Under the pieces are notes generated by a model. The model saw only the letters and a list, made by a program, of their open reading frames with translations, was not told the DNA's origin and made no database searches. A stretch of 64,000 bases of DNA from Phylloscopus collybita (lineage: Eukaryota; Chordata; Aves; Passeriformes; Phylloscopidae), in assembly GCA_027886175.1 (NCBI GenBank), contig JAJNNQ010000075.1, positions 33,572,501 to 33,636,500 on the forward strand. Reading direction: 5' to 3'. Shown one piece after another: positions 26,279 to 41,200 of the stretch; positions within the stretch are counted from its first letter, which is position 1; each line of letters begins with the position of its first letter. A program made the position numbers and the translations under genes.

Positions 26279-29200
26279 AGAGAACAACCTGGCTCTTCTT
26301 TATTTACATTAAACCCTTCACATTATGCATGGAAGTGCGCAGTTCCTAAAAAACTTCAATAGTTTCTGTTCAGTGGCAATGAGGGTGAGTCAGTTCAGAA
26401 ATGTGTATTATATTAACTCTGCATTTTAGTTTTAAAATATGTGACTGACAAGGCATCCCTTCTTATTTTCTTTCCTTACACAGCATACTTGCAGCACCAG
26501 TTTCTGACTTTACATAGCTTCTGGGGCCTAGAGACAGAAGCTGAATCATCAAGAGAGACAGAACATCAAGCTCTGCAAGCCTGAAGTAAATGAAAAAGAA
26601 AGTAATCTATACAATAAATCTATTTTAATTGCAGTAAATTTAGGAATTTTTTGGCTTTTTTTGCAAGGTTACCAGTGAAATCAGAAATCTACGAAGATTG
26701 TGTCAAACTGAAAGATTCTATATTGACTGACAGACTGACCTTATTTGCCTGTACTTTCTCTATACCTGTCTTGGAAAAAAGCTCTAATTACTGACAAAAA
26801 GCTAATACTAGTAGATATTGGACAAGAATCCATTTAAATGAAACACTCTTTCACAAAAGTGAATCAGAGCAAACTGGTTTTCCAAATCCAAATGCTCGAG
26901 TAACTAAGCAACTAACTAATTCACTGGATTACTTGGAGGAGGAGTTACATCAACCATCAATGCTGATTAAGTACTCCTCTGCAACTAGAGGGGAAGCCAG
27001 AGAGAATTTTTTTAAAAAAAAAGACAATCAGAAATAAAGAAACATACACATGCATTCTCTGTTTTCTCTAAGTTCATAATCTAAACCACAGATAAGACAG
27101 CATAATTATGGCCTCTGTCATAGTCTTAGTTCCCCAAACTATTCCTGTTCATCAGCAAAATAAAGCAAGAAAGAGCATACAGCAGAGTTTTATATGTGTC
27201 TCATAATATCTATGTGATGCTGATGTTTTAACAGAATTCAGTGCCAAGTTTGGCCATGCTGTTCTAGACTAAAGACATGCACCTGATTAGTTAAATTGTT
27301 TATCTAAACCACAGATTTCAAAAATTATTCAGTGCTGCCACAGTTTAGATATGGAAGCATGTATTAAAAAATTAAAATTTGACTACATATATATCTGAAA
27401 ATTAAACATCACCTGAGAAGACATTCAGGCGAAATAGAATCAAATTCTTTTTAATGTTGAAACAACTACTATCAGGTTGTCTTTACCTAATTTTGGCCCA
27501 AGACAAATAATACATGTAGAAACAAGTCACAGGAACATATCAGGAATTAGCTTAGGAAAGGGATCATTCCTAGGAAGCAGGATTCCACAGAATGGTCCTG
27601 GCCATGCTTATATTCTTTACACAGACTAGATTTTACATTAATTACAAATCCTTAAAGGGTCAAACAAGAAATAGAAACAAAGTTCACTAAAGATCATGGA
27701 GATAAAAAAATCACTCTTCCAAATCTATGCTGAAAACCTGTTGAGCAGTACTGCACAAATGATGCATGCTAAAGAGTTTGTTTGGGGTTTTATTTATTGT
27801 ACAAATAGCTTTTGACTTCAAGAACATTCAATCTATTAATTGAATGTATATAACCTACTTCCAACTTCCTACTTTTTTATTTTAAAAAGCCTCCCACCAT
27901 CCAGTTTTAAATTATAAAAATTAAAGTATATAGCAACAAAAAAACCCTGACTCTTCACTCAAGCTGGATCCTGTGGAAATTCCCCAATTACGTTCTCCAT
28001 CTGAGTTTTTACATTGAATTTAAAAATTAAATTTAAAAACTAACTAAATTTAAAAAACATTGATGTTTTTGAACAGTAAGATATCATAGTTTAAAGAAAA
28101 CCAAACCAACCAGAAATTATTTGCTAAAATAGATATGTAAAAAGTATACAATACCAGGTTCTAGCCTAAATTGTCTTTTTCCTCCCTCAAAGAGTATCTT
28201 ATGGGGTTTTTCAACAACAAAACCGTAAGAAATTGAGTTCTTCAGAAGTATTCTTAAAGGGAAAAGTTCTAATGAAAGGACTGTCTGACTGTGTTTACCA
28301 TCACTTCTGATCTGAGTTATGGAAAAAATGGGAAGACTTAGGCCATAGTTAGGAAATGGCAGCCCAGATGCACTTGACTGCACGGCAACATTTATCAGTC
28401 CTACCTAACTGGCCTTCTTTGGAAAACACAGTGAAGGTATTTTATATGCACCTGAGTCAGAATGATTTGTGTCCTCATTTTACCAGCAGAAACTGAAGTT
28501 ATTAAAAAAAAAAAAAAAGAAAAATGTGTTCTATATTAGGATTATTCCTGTGTCTTGTATATCTTTTGAGCTCATTTTCCTGACAGCAATGGTTTCTGAC
28601 ACCAAGAACACAACGCAAGTTTCTTGGCACTAGAAGCACACTGCTGCTGCTCACTGCTGAGAATAGGAAAGAAAAATTTGGTCTGTTTCCATAAGTACTT
28701 AAATAAACCTAGCTTGATTGCTCTTTCAATGTAGAATTTATTATATCTTGAGCTAAAATTCATGTTAACTGTGTAAGGTATCAAATATGGCCAGAACAGA
28801 AGAGACCATTTTTGCATTGAGCAAGGAGGCAAAGATTGATCTTTATGCCTTGTGCATTCCTGAGTAAATCTGGGCAGTAAAAATAATTTCTAAATAATCT
28901 CACAAATCATATCTGGAAATGGAGAATTCAATTTCATGAATAAAAGGTATTTGAAGCAAAATGTTTCCCAAAGTACACAAAGTAATCCAACAGACTATAT
29001 TAAGCAAAGATAGCGTCAAGATGAAAAGTATTTCCACAGTCTCATTAAGAATCTCTTAAAACCAGTGGTGCTTTTTTCCATACCTGACAGCCCATCCTTG
29101 GTCAAGATCTTAAAGTATCCACATATACTGTACTTACCCACATAGCTTTCCACACCCAAACCTCCTCTGACCCCAACAGAACAGACACGTGTATGCCAGG

Positions 29201-32200
29201 ACAGTGGCATGTGCCTTATCATAATCATCTGTCTTTTTGTAGTGTTCATTACACATCTTTTATCAGTCTTACCTTATCGAGTTCATCAGAAATAGCAATG
29301 CCTGAAAACAGAACAGATTAAAAAAAAATATTTAGAAAAATTCTTTTTATACACATCTTTTACTATGGTAAGTAAAAGTAAGGTTAAATCTGAAAACTAT
29401 ACATACTGTTCTCTGCATGCTGCTGGACCATACAATGTATCATATTTTGTTCCATCAGTGAAATTGCCTGGAAACAATACACTCTTCATTTTCCTCAGCC
29501 GCAATATTATCAAAATGACTTTTCAAAAAAACTATGGAAATGAAAATGGCAGATGTGCCAGTAAAGCATATTAAAATTTAAAGCAAAATTAAAACAAATT
29601 TAAGCATACTTCTATCTGCTTTCTAAAATTAAATCAGCAACATCAGATTTACCAATGGACACATAATTATGCGAATCTCACCGTGACCAGCATGCATAAC
29701 ACATTATGCTGCAATTACAAGGCAATATGGACATTTCTCTTATCTCTTTCTTCACAACAGAAAGTGGAAATGATCCTGTAAAACCAGGTGGAACTTCAGA
29801 GAATAAAGTGAAATTTCTCAAAAGAATGGAAAATCTTTCCTAAATCCTCTGAACAAGAACTTGTATGTTTGCTCATCTTTTCTGCAGATGCCTGCCCAAG
29901 GCTTCCCTATGGTTGCTTCCATCATGTCATGGTTTCAATTATTTCTATTCCATAGCACATAAAATACCCAGAGTTGGTCTCAGAATTTTTAACCTTTTAC
30001 AAATATCAGTATATCACAAGGAGTGTTCAAATCATCATATGACTACCATGCTGAAATGCTACCATGCTACCGTGTTGAAAATTCTGATAGATTGGAAGCA
30101 AGCATCTCCCAGATTCTTAGGAGATTTGATAAGAAACATTTCCAGATCAGAACTTCAAAAACCAAAGAAAAGTTTCTCCTGGTGGTGAAAATAAGTGAAG
30201 TACCCATACAGAGGAAGAACACACACTTGAAAATTGTTTTCTAACTCATATCATGTTATCAAGACACCTTCTTTGGCAACATGCAAGAGATGATATTGCA
30301 AAATATATATTATCAGCTGAGTAGAGAGTTACTCTTTCTAAAATCACACTAAAGAGTGCAGCACTTTAAGCTAATATATAAGCATATACATATATAAGTC
30401 TATACTATTTGGTATACCATAATGACATTAATTATTTGGGGTTTCTTACTGTGCTTCTCATCATTAACTCTGTTTGGCTAATTCTCAGTTTAGATGAATT
30501 CCTTACAGCAACATGTGTTTTTAAAGGAACAAAGTGCTAAGAGAACTGCAATTAATTTAAAGATCTCATCAACACATAAGAAATATAGCAGGAGTTAAAC
30601 AAATATTTACAGTAATTCAATAGTACTAAAGTGGATTAAATTGAAAAAGATCCATTTTGACTAATCCTTCTGTCCCTCACTGCAATAAACCAGTTTTTAA
30701 TAACTTCAGACTATTATTTAGCCTAGACACAACACTAATGCCCACAGAGTATAATAAGCAGGTTGCATCAACCAGACTTTAAGGCATTATGAATTTCTTC
30801 AATCCCAAATGGACATCTTCTAGAGAGAAGATAATTGCACTCTTCAAGGTAGTAAAAAACCTAATTCAAGCTTCTTTTCACCTCATCTTTGAAAACCTGG
30901 CTACCATCAACCAGCTCTCCATCACGTTGATGCATTTTGTATAACCAAGGTCAATCCATTCTACGACCACATATACTCTCCAAACAGTCAAACTACTTTT
31001 TCTCAGCAATTTCCCATAATGTTAATGAAGTTCATTTGGTTTTGATACAAGCTTATTTCCTCATATTGAAGATTGGTACCCTTTTCTTCTGCTTTCACAT
31101 ATCCCTGTGAATGAGTATTTGTAATTTGAGAGTGGACAGAAGGGCAATTTTATCTTCTTGTGTTGACTCACCCCTTAAAAATATGTATTTTCAAGTATGG
31201 TAAAAGAAAATATGAAAGGTAATACTGTCATTTCCAAAAATCTGTTCCAAGAAATGACAAATGTTTTTTACTACTGACGTGCCTATCTTGCCTATCAAAG
31301 ATCAGTACTAAAAGTACAAAGTTGCAAATGAAAAAACAGTATGCACTACTATATGTCCCACTCAAAAAAGCTCTACTAACCTCTCTGATTAAATTACATG
31401 TAAGACATAAAATTTTAAAACATCCATAATAAAAATTAGTGTGCTTTTAGTAAAATACTTTGAGTAAATCCTATTGCTCCCTAGAATGCATTCTCTGAAT
31501 TTACTGAAGAGACTGGACTAAGTAATTGAATTGACCATAATGCCTCAAATTTCTTCTTCACTAAATTGGAAACAGTAGCAAGACACTAAAATGAACTGTA
31601 TTTTTTAGACAAGCATGTAGAGAATTAGCAGCTTCTGAGGACATGTTGCCAAAATAAAATTTTACAAATTTAGAATTCTTTGATGTTTGCAATCACAGAA
31701 TTAAACCTGCAAACTCTTTTTAGCTCTCTCTCTTGTGGCATCAAGAGAAAAGAAAAAGGATTCTGGGGAAGAAACTTTTTAAGAAGCTTGTTACAGCAAT
31801 ATTAGCACAGTGATTCTTCTGAAGGTGGTATAACACTGTCAGCCACACAGACTCTTTCATTATGTCTTGAGCCTCATTAATATTAACAGTACTCTTTTAG
31901 TCACTGATAACACAACTCCATTAGCAGAAAATAAGATAAATAACCCCAAAAAACACTGGATGTAAAAACACTTATTTCGTTCCAAGACACTACTGTACCA
32001 CAGTTAGCGTGTGCCCAACTCTTAACAAGTTTCGTTCAATTGCCAAACTCACAGAATGTCTTGGCTGACTGTGAGAGGAGGGAGATTTGCATTCTGTGTG
32101 CAATAGACAGAAAATCCCATCAGCAACACCATTTTTAGGTGCAGATGTCAGGTGGAATATTATGTACTCCAGTTTTCACAAAATAACTCCTCAAAAAATT

Positions 32201-35200
32201 AAAACTCTTGCATATTTACCACAACATTCAAAAAAACCAAAACAAACCAACAAAAAACAACTGAAGAAACCTTAATCCCAAGTCCTGAGAACACAACTAG
32301 ATAGTCACCATTATTGTACAGGAGTATTTAGGATTTCTGTTAATTTCTTAACCCTTACTAGACTCATGACTTTTCTGTAGTCAAATAGGCTACTGTCAGT
32401 TACTTTATTTTCAACTAATACACAGACAATTTTAAACAGTTGAATTTCTGTAAAGAAATTAGAATGTTGGTTGCTATCTCCGGTTCATGAGGTTCCAGAT
32501 ATGAGCATTTTTCAAAAAGAAAACCCTTTTGTCACTTCTTTATATAGGCGACAAAAAGTAATTGATTATTCTCTCTGCACTTTCTATAATTGTTTTTGTT
32601 TACCTTTCATATATTCTAAATAGGAAAACAGCAGTATAAAATCTCAGAATACTAGAGGCAAAGGGAAAGCCCATTCCATGTGTCTTGGGTTATGGAACCA
32701 AAAATGCGTATTCTATTTCATCTGTTGAAAGCAGCTGGGGAGATGTTTTTTTCTTTATCTCCTGTAACTCTGGGGTGGGGGGGGGGGGGGGTGGGGATGG
32801 ATGCCTTCTGATAATGGGCCAACAGTTAAAACCAGGTGGGGCAGTGTTTCTTATCTCTTTCACCGCCCGTCCTCCCTCCAGGGCGATATTTTCTGCTAAT
32901 GGGCCATTAAGGCTCACCAAGTTATCATCCACAAGCCATCGTCCACATTCCATCATCCCATTGTGAGATGTTCCACCCAGTGCAGGGAGCCAACCATTCC
33001 TACCTAGATAAAACTGAGATGTAGGAACACAAGGTATCTGGTTCCACCGGATTCCCAGAGGAAGACTAGACTCTTCTCACCACCACTGGACCCTTCTCTC
33101 TCAGGATCATCTCTGCTCCAACAGAAGATCTGCCACTCCAGGAGGACTTACTTTTGGACTGCTTCCAACACCCTGACCAACAGGGTGTCAGGTTGTAGCT
33201 CTGACTCTGTCAGGGTTTCTAGGATTGTTGTTTGCTTGTTTGGTTGGTTGTTTTGGGTTTTTTTCTACTACATTTGTATTGTTAATATTCCTAGTAAAGA
33301 ACTGTTATTCCTATTACCAGATCTTTGCCTGAAAGCCCTTAATTGCAAAATTATAATTTGGAGGGGGTGAGGGGTTTACATTCTCCATTCCAAGGGAAAC
33401 TCCAGCTTTCCCTAGCAGATACGTCTCTTTCAAAACCAAGACACCATGAAACTACTCAATGGAAACAACATTGAAGTTTTAAGCGAAACATTCATAGGTA
33501 TAGCCAAAAGGTCCATACACTAAAAACTTTTAATCTGACAATTTAGTCACTTCTTCACTGTAACCTTTTCCATCAAAACTTAATCACAAAAAAACTCCTA
33601 ACACCAGAAAAACTGACACATCTAGTTTATTCAACCTTAAATCCAGTGGCTTTGTTAGAATAGAAGTTACTATGAACGACTATTTCTGACTTCCCCCAGC
33701 TTAGAGCATTTAAAGCCTGACTCTGCATGATGATGAATGTAGAGAATGGAAGTTTTAAAGCTGCATCATCATTGCCCTGCTGCAAGACCCCAAGCAGCAG
33801 ATAAGAAGGGGACTGTTAAAACTGCTCTCCTGCCTTTGTTAGGAGAGGTCTTCTGATGTCAAAGGCAAATCCTCCAGAAATAAAGGAGTATGCTTTACCT
33901 TTTCTCTTATAGCAACTGTTTCTCACAGACAACATTTGCCATAGTTTTATATCATAACGTGATTGACAACTACACAATAGACCAACCACTCTCTACTAAC
34001 CGTTCCAACTAAAGGGGTAAGAAGTTTGCTTCCCACCATCAGCTGCGGCTCATGCACAATGTTTAATGTGGTAATTATTTAGGCAGTTAGCTGCCAATTT
34101 CATGTCTTTAAAGAAGTCCTCCTTTTTACAAGCAATTACTGGTGCTGAAATTTGATCAGGCATCACAAGTATCCAGCCCTCTCTGTTGTGTGGTGAATTA
34201 CGCAGACAAATTCAGGGCACTTGTTTCTACTTTAGGATGTAACAGCCCTCTGTGCTGTAAGGGTGCTGAACAATGAAATAATTGGTATGAACATGTTTCC
34301 ACAGCCCTTCAGAAATGCTCCACAACCACAACTACTGCCATCTCTGATCAGCAACAAATCTGGAGAAGGGCTGCGAATGCTAGCACAGCCTCTCTCAACT
34401 GGAACACTCATTCTGTCACTAGCTTGGTTCTTGAAGAGGACTGGCAGAACAATTTACTGTCTGATTGCAAGAAAGGTTTGGCAGGCTATGATTAAATGAA
34501 ATATTTCTAACAATGTTATAACAATGTAATTTATTAATACTTATTATACTTTAATTACTATTATCATGTCTACTTTAAGCAGTTTGGCTAAAAAGTGTAT
34601 CTGACACTGCATTAGCCATTTACCTTACAGATTTTTTATATTTAAAATACTAAATCAGTAGTCATGCCTCTCAGAATTAGCATGGATTATTAAAACTGTT
34701 CTTTACATGGCTATCTTAGATTTCTGTTCCCAGTCTTCTATCCCTACGACAATCTGCAGCAGCACAATGCTAAGTATGGAAAAATAAAGATATAGATCAA
34801 TACAGCATTTACAGCATCTTTTCTGATGTAAAAGCCACTTCTCAAAACATTTGCATTATAATTTAACAAAATAAAATCCTTCTGAGTCTAGAATGAGTAT
34901 CTTACACAGTACGGGTTTTCTGCTTAGGACATTCTGCTTCATTTCTAGCTTACCAAGAAATGAACTTTCGTTTTAAAGAAAACTGAACATTGTTAACAAT
35001 TCCACGAGTCTTTAAAATGCCTAGCTTTTGCGTATGCATTTCTTAGCAGAGGAGTTATATTTATCCCATACCTAATGTCTCCATTCAGTGATATTACTTC
35101 TCTTTGAAAAGTGATTTTTAGACTTTGATGTTCTCAATTCAACAGGATAAAATTAATTTTCAAAACAAAAGGCACCACACAAGTTCACGTCTTTTTGAAA

Positions 35201-38200
35201 AAGAGCAATTGACGTAATCTACGTGGAAGCCTTGTGCAGGGCATTTGACACTGGCTCATACAATATCCTTGACTCTAACCTGGAGAGACATGGCTTTAAT
35301 GAGTGGATCATTCAGAGGGTTATTGCTGGATAGCCACACTCCAAAGAACTATGGTCAATAGTTCAGTGTCAAAGTGGAAACCAGTGGTGTGTGTACACTC
35401 CTCAGAGAATGGTATTGGGATGGATGCTGTTTATTACCTTTATCAGTAACATGGACAGTGGGGGCAAATGCACCCTCAGCACGTTTGTTGATGCCAAGCT
35501 GTGTGGTGCAGTTGACACGCTGGAGGGAAGGGATACCATCCAGTGGGACATTGGCAGGCCTGGGAGATGGGGTGGCTGCGCCAACCTCATGGAAGTTCAA
35601 CAAGGCCAAGTGCAAGGTCCTACACCTGGGTCAGAGCACTCCCAAGCAGAAGTATGGGCTGGGCAGAGAATGGATTGAAAGCAGCCCGGGGTACAAGGAC
35701 TTCTGAGTGTCAGTAAACAAGAAGCTTGACATTACTCTGCAATGTGCACCTGCAGCCCAGAAAGCCAAGCACACCCTGGGCTGCATCAAAAGCAGCATGG
35801 CCAGCAGGTCAAGAGAGTTGATCGTCTGCTCCATTCTTGTGAGACCCCTCCTGAACTGTGTCCAGCTCTGGAGGCCCCCAAAAAAGAAGGGCATGGACCT
35901 GATGAAGCAAGTCCAGAGGAGGGTCATGAAAATGTTCAGAGGGCTGGAGCACCTCCCCTATGAAGACAGCCTGAGAGAGTTGGGGTTGTTCAGCCTGGAG
36001 AAGAGAAGGCTCTGGGATGACCTTAGGGCACCTTCCAGTACCTGAAAAGGGGCTACAAGAAGCTGTAGAGGGACTTTTTACAAGGGCATATAGTGACAGG
36101 ATAAGGCATAACAGCTTCCACTTGAAAGAGGCTATGTTTAGATTAGCTTAGTAAAGAAATTCTTTACTGTGAGGGTGGTGAAACACTGGAACAGGTTGCC
36201 CAGAGAAATTGTGGATATCCCATCCCTGGAAGTGTTCCCAGGTTATGTGGGGCCTGGAGCAACTTGATCTAGTGAAAGGTGTCCCAACTCATGGAAAGGG
36301 GTGGAACTAAATGATCTTTAAGGCCCCTTCCAACTCAAACCATTCTATGACTCTATGAAATGGCAAGGCATAAAATGCTTTACTGCTGCATTATTCCTGA
36401 TCAGCTTTACAGTAGCTTAAAATCTGGCAATATTTTCATTTGATATACACACATCTGAAATTGCAGATCTGGTGTTCTGGTAAGAATGAAAGTTTTGGAA
36501 CTTTGGAGGTATCTACCATTTTTGCTTTTATTTGTGGTCCTTAAATAATAACAGGAAGAAATAACACAAAGTAAAATTTCATTAAGGAGCTCTTTTAAGA
36601 CTTGCATTTTTCTGAAGGCACAATGTACACCTGAGAAGACTTATGTGCACCCAATTGTAAGAAAATAAAATGCTACTACTTTAATGTATGCCAGACTATC
36701 ATTATTTAACTCAATATTCAAGGAAATACTTATGCATTTTCCTAAACATCCAGAAGATGGCCACAGAGCTCCCAATAGCCAGTTTTCCTACCTGCCAAAC
36801 AAAGCTTTCTGGATTTGACACATGGCTTTTGATATTCAAAGTTTAGACATACTAAGACAACCCCAATGCAACTCTGACTAACTTGAAAAAATTCATTCTC
36901 AGGATCAGTCTAGGCCAGGGAACTTCTGGGTGGCTGGACTGTCAACCTCATAGTACATATCACAGGTTCTGTAACAAACTCCAGGACAGAAACAGCATTC
37001 TTATTCTACCATTATTAATCCTGCAGCTTTGAGCACAAACACAGAAATATTGTATCATGTATCAACTGTCCAGCAGTTCACTGCCCCAATGCATTCTCCA
37101 ACTCCAAATTCTCAGGGGAAGCTTATGTTCTTCTTACTGGTGGGACAGGCCATCTTAGATACACTTGCATTTCCCACAGCAAAACCTTGTGCCATACTGC
37201 AGCAGGCAGCACAGTATGTTCTAGTCCCTGTACCTGTACGAACCATGTACTGAAAACAGGGAAAACTGGAACTATTTAACAGGATTCTTGGATTATAAAG
37301 GACATTAAATGGTTGCACCAAACAAACCATTTCTCCCCCAGAAAAAGTACATAAAAACCTAAAAATCTCACCCATTTCTGTGTAGGAACCTTAAAATATG
37401 TTTGTCATTGATTGTCATAATAAATATTTTTATAATATTCCTTTACCTACAGAGAGTCATTTTACCACATTCAAAATTAGACATATTTCCTCCAATAGTA
37501 ACTCAGAGATTTTCTGTGAAGGCATCTTGAAATAAAACATCAGAGTTTTTACCAATGAGAGGCATATGTCCTCATCCTATTAAGCAACTTTAAACTTTTT
37601 GTAGTGATATCCATCTTGAACAAGGATAATATTCCTCCCAGCACTTAGCCATATTAAAACAAGAGAAACTGTCACCTTCAGGACACCACATATCAACATA
37701 GAAGCACAATATACATCTTATAGTTACTGTCTAGGAAACACGGATTAATCCCTCCTCCTCATATTGGCTTTAAAAAAAATAAAAATAATTAATCCTTAGC
37801 AAAATAGTCTCTGCTTTAGACTTGCAGAATATCTATATCCAAATTTCTGAGTGGCTCCAATGGAGAATACAGGTTTCAGGATTAGGTTTAGTGATTAATG
37901 AACTATGCAAACACAGAGAAATAAAATGCAAAGTAGCCAACAAACAGTATGTCCCAGAAACTCTTCTAGGCCAAAGGGTCATCTCAGAAGAGAATCAGAA
38001 CTGCACAACTCTCTAGGGGAAGGTGTACACAGCAATAGGGGAGTTAAGATGGGTAGCCCACAGCATTCAGTAGCCAGAGTCACAGCTTACATTCTGTTGC
38101 CCCACAAATGCCAACCCCCTAGTACTAAGAACTAGAAAGTTCCATGTCCGAGATGAGAATCACACAAATCCCAGTTCTGCAACAGCATTAGGGAAACTTT

Positions 38201-41200
38201 TAGCAAGCCAAATACTAAAGAAAAGGACAAGGTAACTCAAAAAGAGACTCTAGTCCTGAAACTTAGGGGAGGTTGGATCAGAATGGCAAATACCTCCACA
38301 AAGGTGATTAAAGCATCTGCAGGAAACAGATACTTATAACTAAAGTAGCAGTGATCTCCTGGCCATACAAGCCCCAGTTTATAATTGAAGAGTAATATTT
38401 ATGCTAACATTGTTTCTCTTTCAATCTCAGAAAACATTATTTTGTATTATTACCCATATATCATACTAAAAAAAAGTGGATTTTATGAGCAAAGGCAGTA
38501 TCAGATAACAGTTGTAGTACTGAGATAAAATTATCTTCCTTAAAGGTTTGATTGAGCTTATCTAAAAATGCTGATCTCAAAATAAATCACAAGCATTGAT
38601 CTCACATAGAATAACATGATTTTAAAGTTCAAACTGAAGAGGAGAAAAATCCTCTACATGATTACTAGTCCTGTGGTTCAGTTAGCAGAACACATTTAGG
38701 GCTAGATGATCAACTGGTAACAGGGGAGTCATCTCTGTAGACTCTAGGTCAATTTCAGATCATCAACTATATACAATTGAAAAAAAAATACTAACATGTT
38801 ATGCCCCTCATAAGGCAATTGACAGAATTCTAGTTATGTGTCCTGAAGATGTGCATTGACACTTATATCATCATGATCACCATCACTAACATTCAATGAA
38901 TGTTAGTGGAAGTTCATTTTCCATAACTGGAATGTAAGTCATTAATAGTTTCCTACAGTGTAGAAGCTTCTAAATGAAACCCCATTCTAATGCTTTTGTC
39001 AGAGACTACTAAATGCATTCAAGTAGTTCATGATGTATATATAAAGCTTCTCACATCCCACATACTTGCAGGTTCATCCACAAAACTGAGGACATGATTT
39101 TAGCAGTTTGTTAACATATTGTGATTTTGTTTAGAACTTGTTTTACCGTTCTAGTTATGAGATTTTTACTCTTGTCACTTATCTTCTTCCCTGTAAAATA
39201 TAAACAGAACATACCCTTTTACGTTTTACTATTTTATATTTTTCTTTAAGAGGTAAGGTCATGCTTGCGTTTCTTAACATAATTATAAACAACATCAACT
39301 GATTCTAACATTGTGATGAATAACTGTTTGAGATACTCTGGAGGGACTTGGAAATCTTTCGTTCTTGAAGGTATTGAAGAGCCTTGACACCTGGCTTCCA
39401 GGTGAGCCTGTCTGAGCAGTAGTGATGGACCAGATGTCTTCTGGAGGCAGGTCCCTTCCAACCTCAGTCATTCTGTGATTCTATAATTCATTATGATTTC
39501 CAGCAATATCTCTTACTAGATGGAAAACCATGTTTTTCTTGTTTACTGATTGTTTACTGATTACCCCCCTTCAAAACTAAGAAACAAAAGAGGATTTTTC
39601 TCCTGTTGGTTATACGTAGATACCATTGTTTCTGGGACTCCCTGAACTGACTCGGATTCATCATCAAATCGTTGTGGTTAATGTTAACTTATTACCATTT
39701 TTTGACATTAAAATGTCAACATGAATTCAAGGCATGATAAATTTGTTTCATTCTCTTTGATCTGAAGTGCACACTTGGCCGGAACAGGCATTCAAGCACC
39801 AACAAAATGACAGTTATCTTGGCTAAAACATTATTTGTGATTATGAAAGAGTACCTGTCTAATAGTAGAAGATATTTTTCAGCAAATGCAGTTACCAGCA
39901 CCTTCAATATGCACCCATTCTCAATATGCATCCTAATCCTTAACTCTTCGTATAACAGATGCAAAGTTGTTCATTAAGTATGCAGACTTTTTGCCTAATT
40001 GCAGCATGATCTCACTGATTAAGTCCTCAATTTTCCCCTACTCAAAACTCATCGTAATTCACTGGTTTCCATATCTTGTCATCTATTTTTCCATCCTCAG
40101 AAAACAGGGGAAGAACAAAGGCATATTCATTAGCAAGATCCTTAGCTATACAGATTTTAATTCTGTTTAAAGGCAAACGAGCCAGAAGGTGAAATACAAG
40201 AACATACTTTTGAAACAGGATGAAACTTTTCTTCCTTATGATCAGGATGAAGAAGGATGACAGCAATAAAGGTAGGAGACCTTGCAATATAAGAAAATTA
40301 AACATGCACAAGGGAAATGCAGTACATTCCTGTAACTTGCTTTATAAAACAAAATCTTCCCTAAATAGATGACTTGATAGTTCCAAATCCAGTTCAATGA
40401 CATACAGCTGATTGAAGAAGCAAACAAAATCCAGCTCTCCCACGTGGCAAACCTCTGAAAAATACTCATATCTTAAATCAGCAAGCTCCACCACACTTGG
40501 ACTATAACTACAAAAATAATCTTCTCCAGACTCTTAAAAATCCTAAGATACTTTTAATTCTGAGTGTGAAGTCACTTGTTGGTTTCTCAGACCTACTAAA
40601 GCACAGAATTATTCACTCTTGATGGGGATTGGGAGAAGGGGTCTAAATAAAAGCAACTTCAGTTTCAATCACTAGAACTAAATATAGAAGAGATCAGACA
40701 TCTAAGCACCCAAATCTCACCTTCCAAATCTTACAGGAAGTTCTAATTTGTATGAAGTGCACAAGTTTGTCTCAAAGCAGGTATCTAGACTGCAGAGTAA
40801 ATGAAGCAATAGAAACTAGAATTTAATTCACAGACTATGTCAACTGTGTAACAGGCAACAAAGTAATGGAAACTCACTAAAAGATCCAAGGCTTCTCTTT
40901 AAAATGTAAACAAATTCCAGGACTTGAGGGAAAAATTATTTCACTTCAAATATTTGATTTCATGTGTCACTCTTTGCTGTTAAAATACTGAAGGAAAAAA
41001 GAGAGGGTGCTGTAAAAAGCCATTAATAGTACATTTTGATCATTTGTATATTCAGCTTTGAGACCAGTGTCTGTCCCCCACCACTTCAAAATAAGATTAA
41101 TATCAAATGCAGCATTAAACTCATGGCATGCTTGTAGAAACAAAACCACTAACTTTGTTAGGCAGGGCTAGCCTGCCCAAAACAAGCATCAGGAGAGGTA

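Larger units (their letters stand above)
23235..29272 (-). other. C8orf34 intron D-E (6.0 kb)
   Basis: This intron is bounded by the gtaaga donor of the microexon and the tttttcttcag acceptor of exon E. It contains the octamer-like palindrome at 23629-23651, a TAAT/ATGCAAA-rich stretch near 24.8-25.1 kb, and the 47-base A run at 26229-26275. No transposon or second gene was recognised. Confidence 0.85.
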
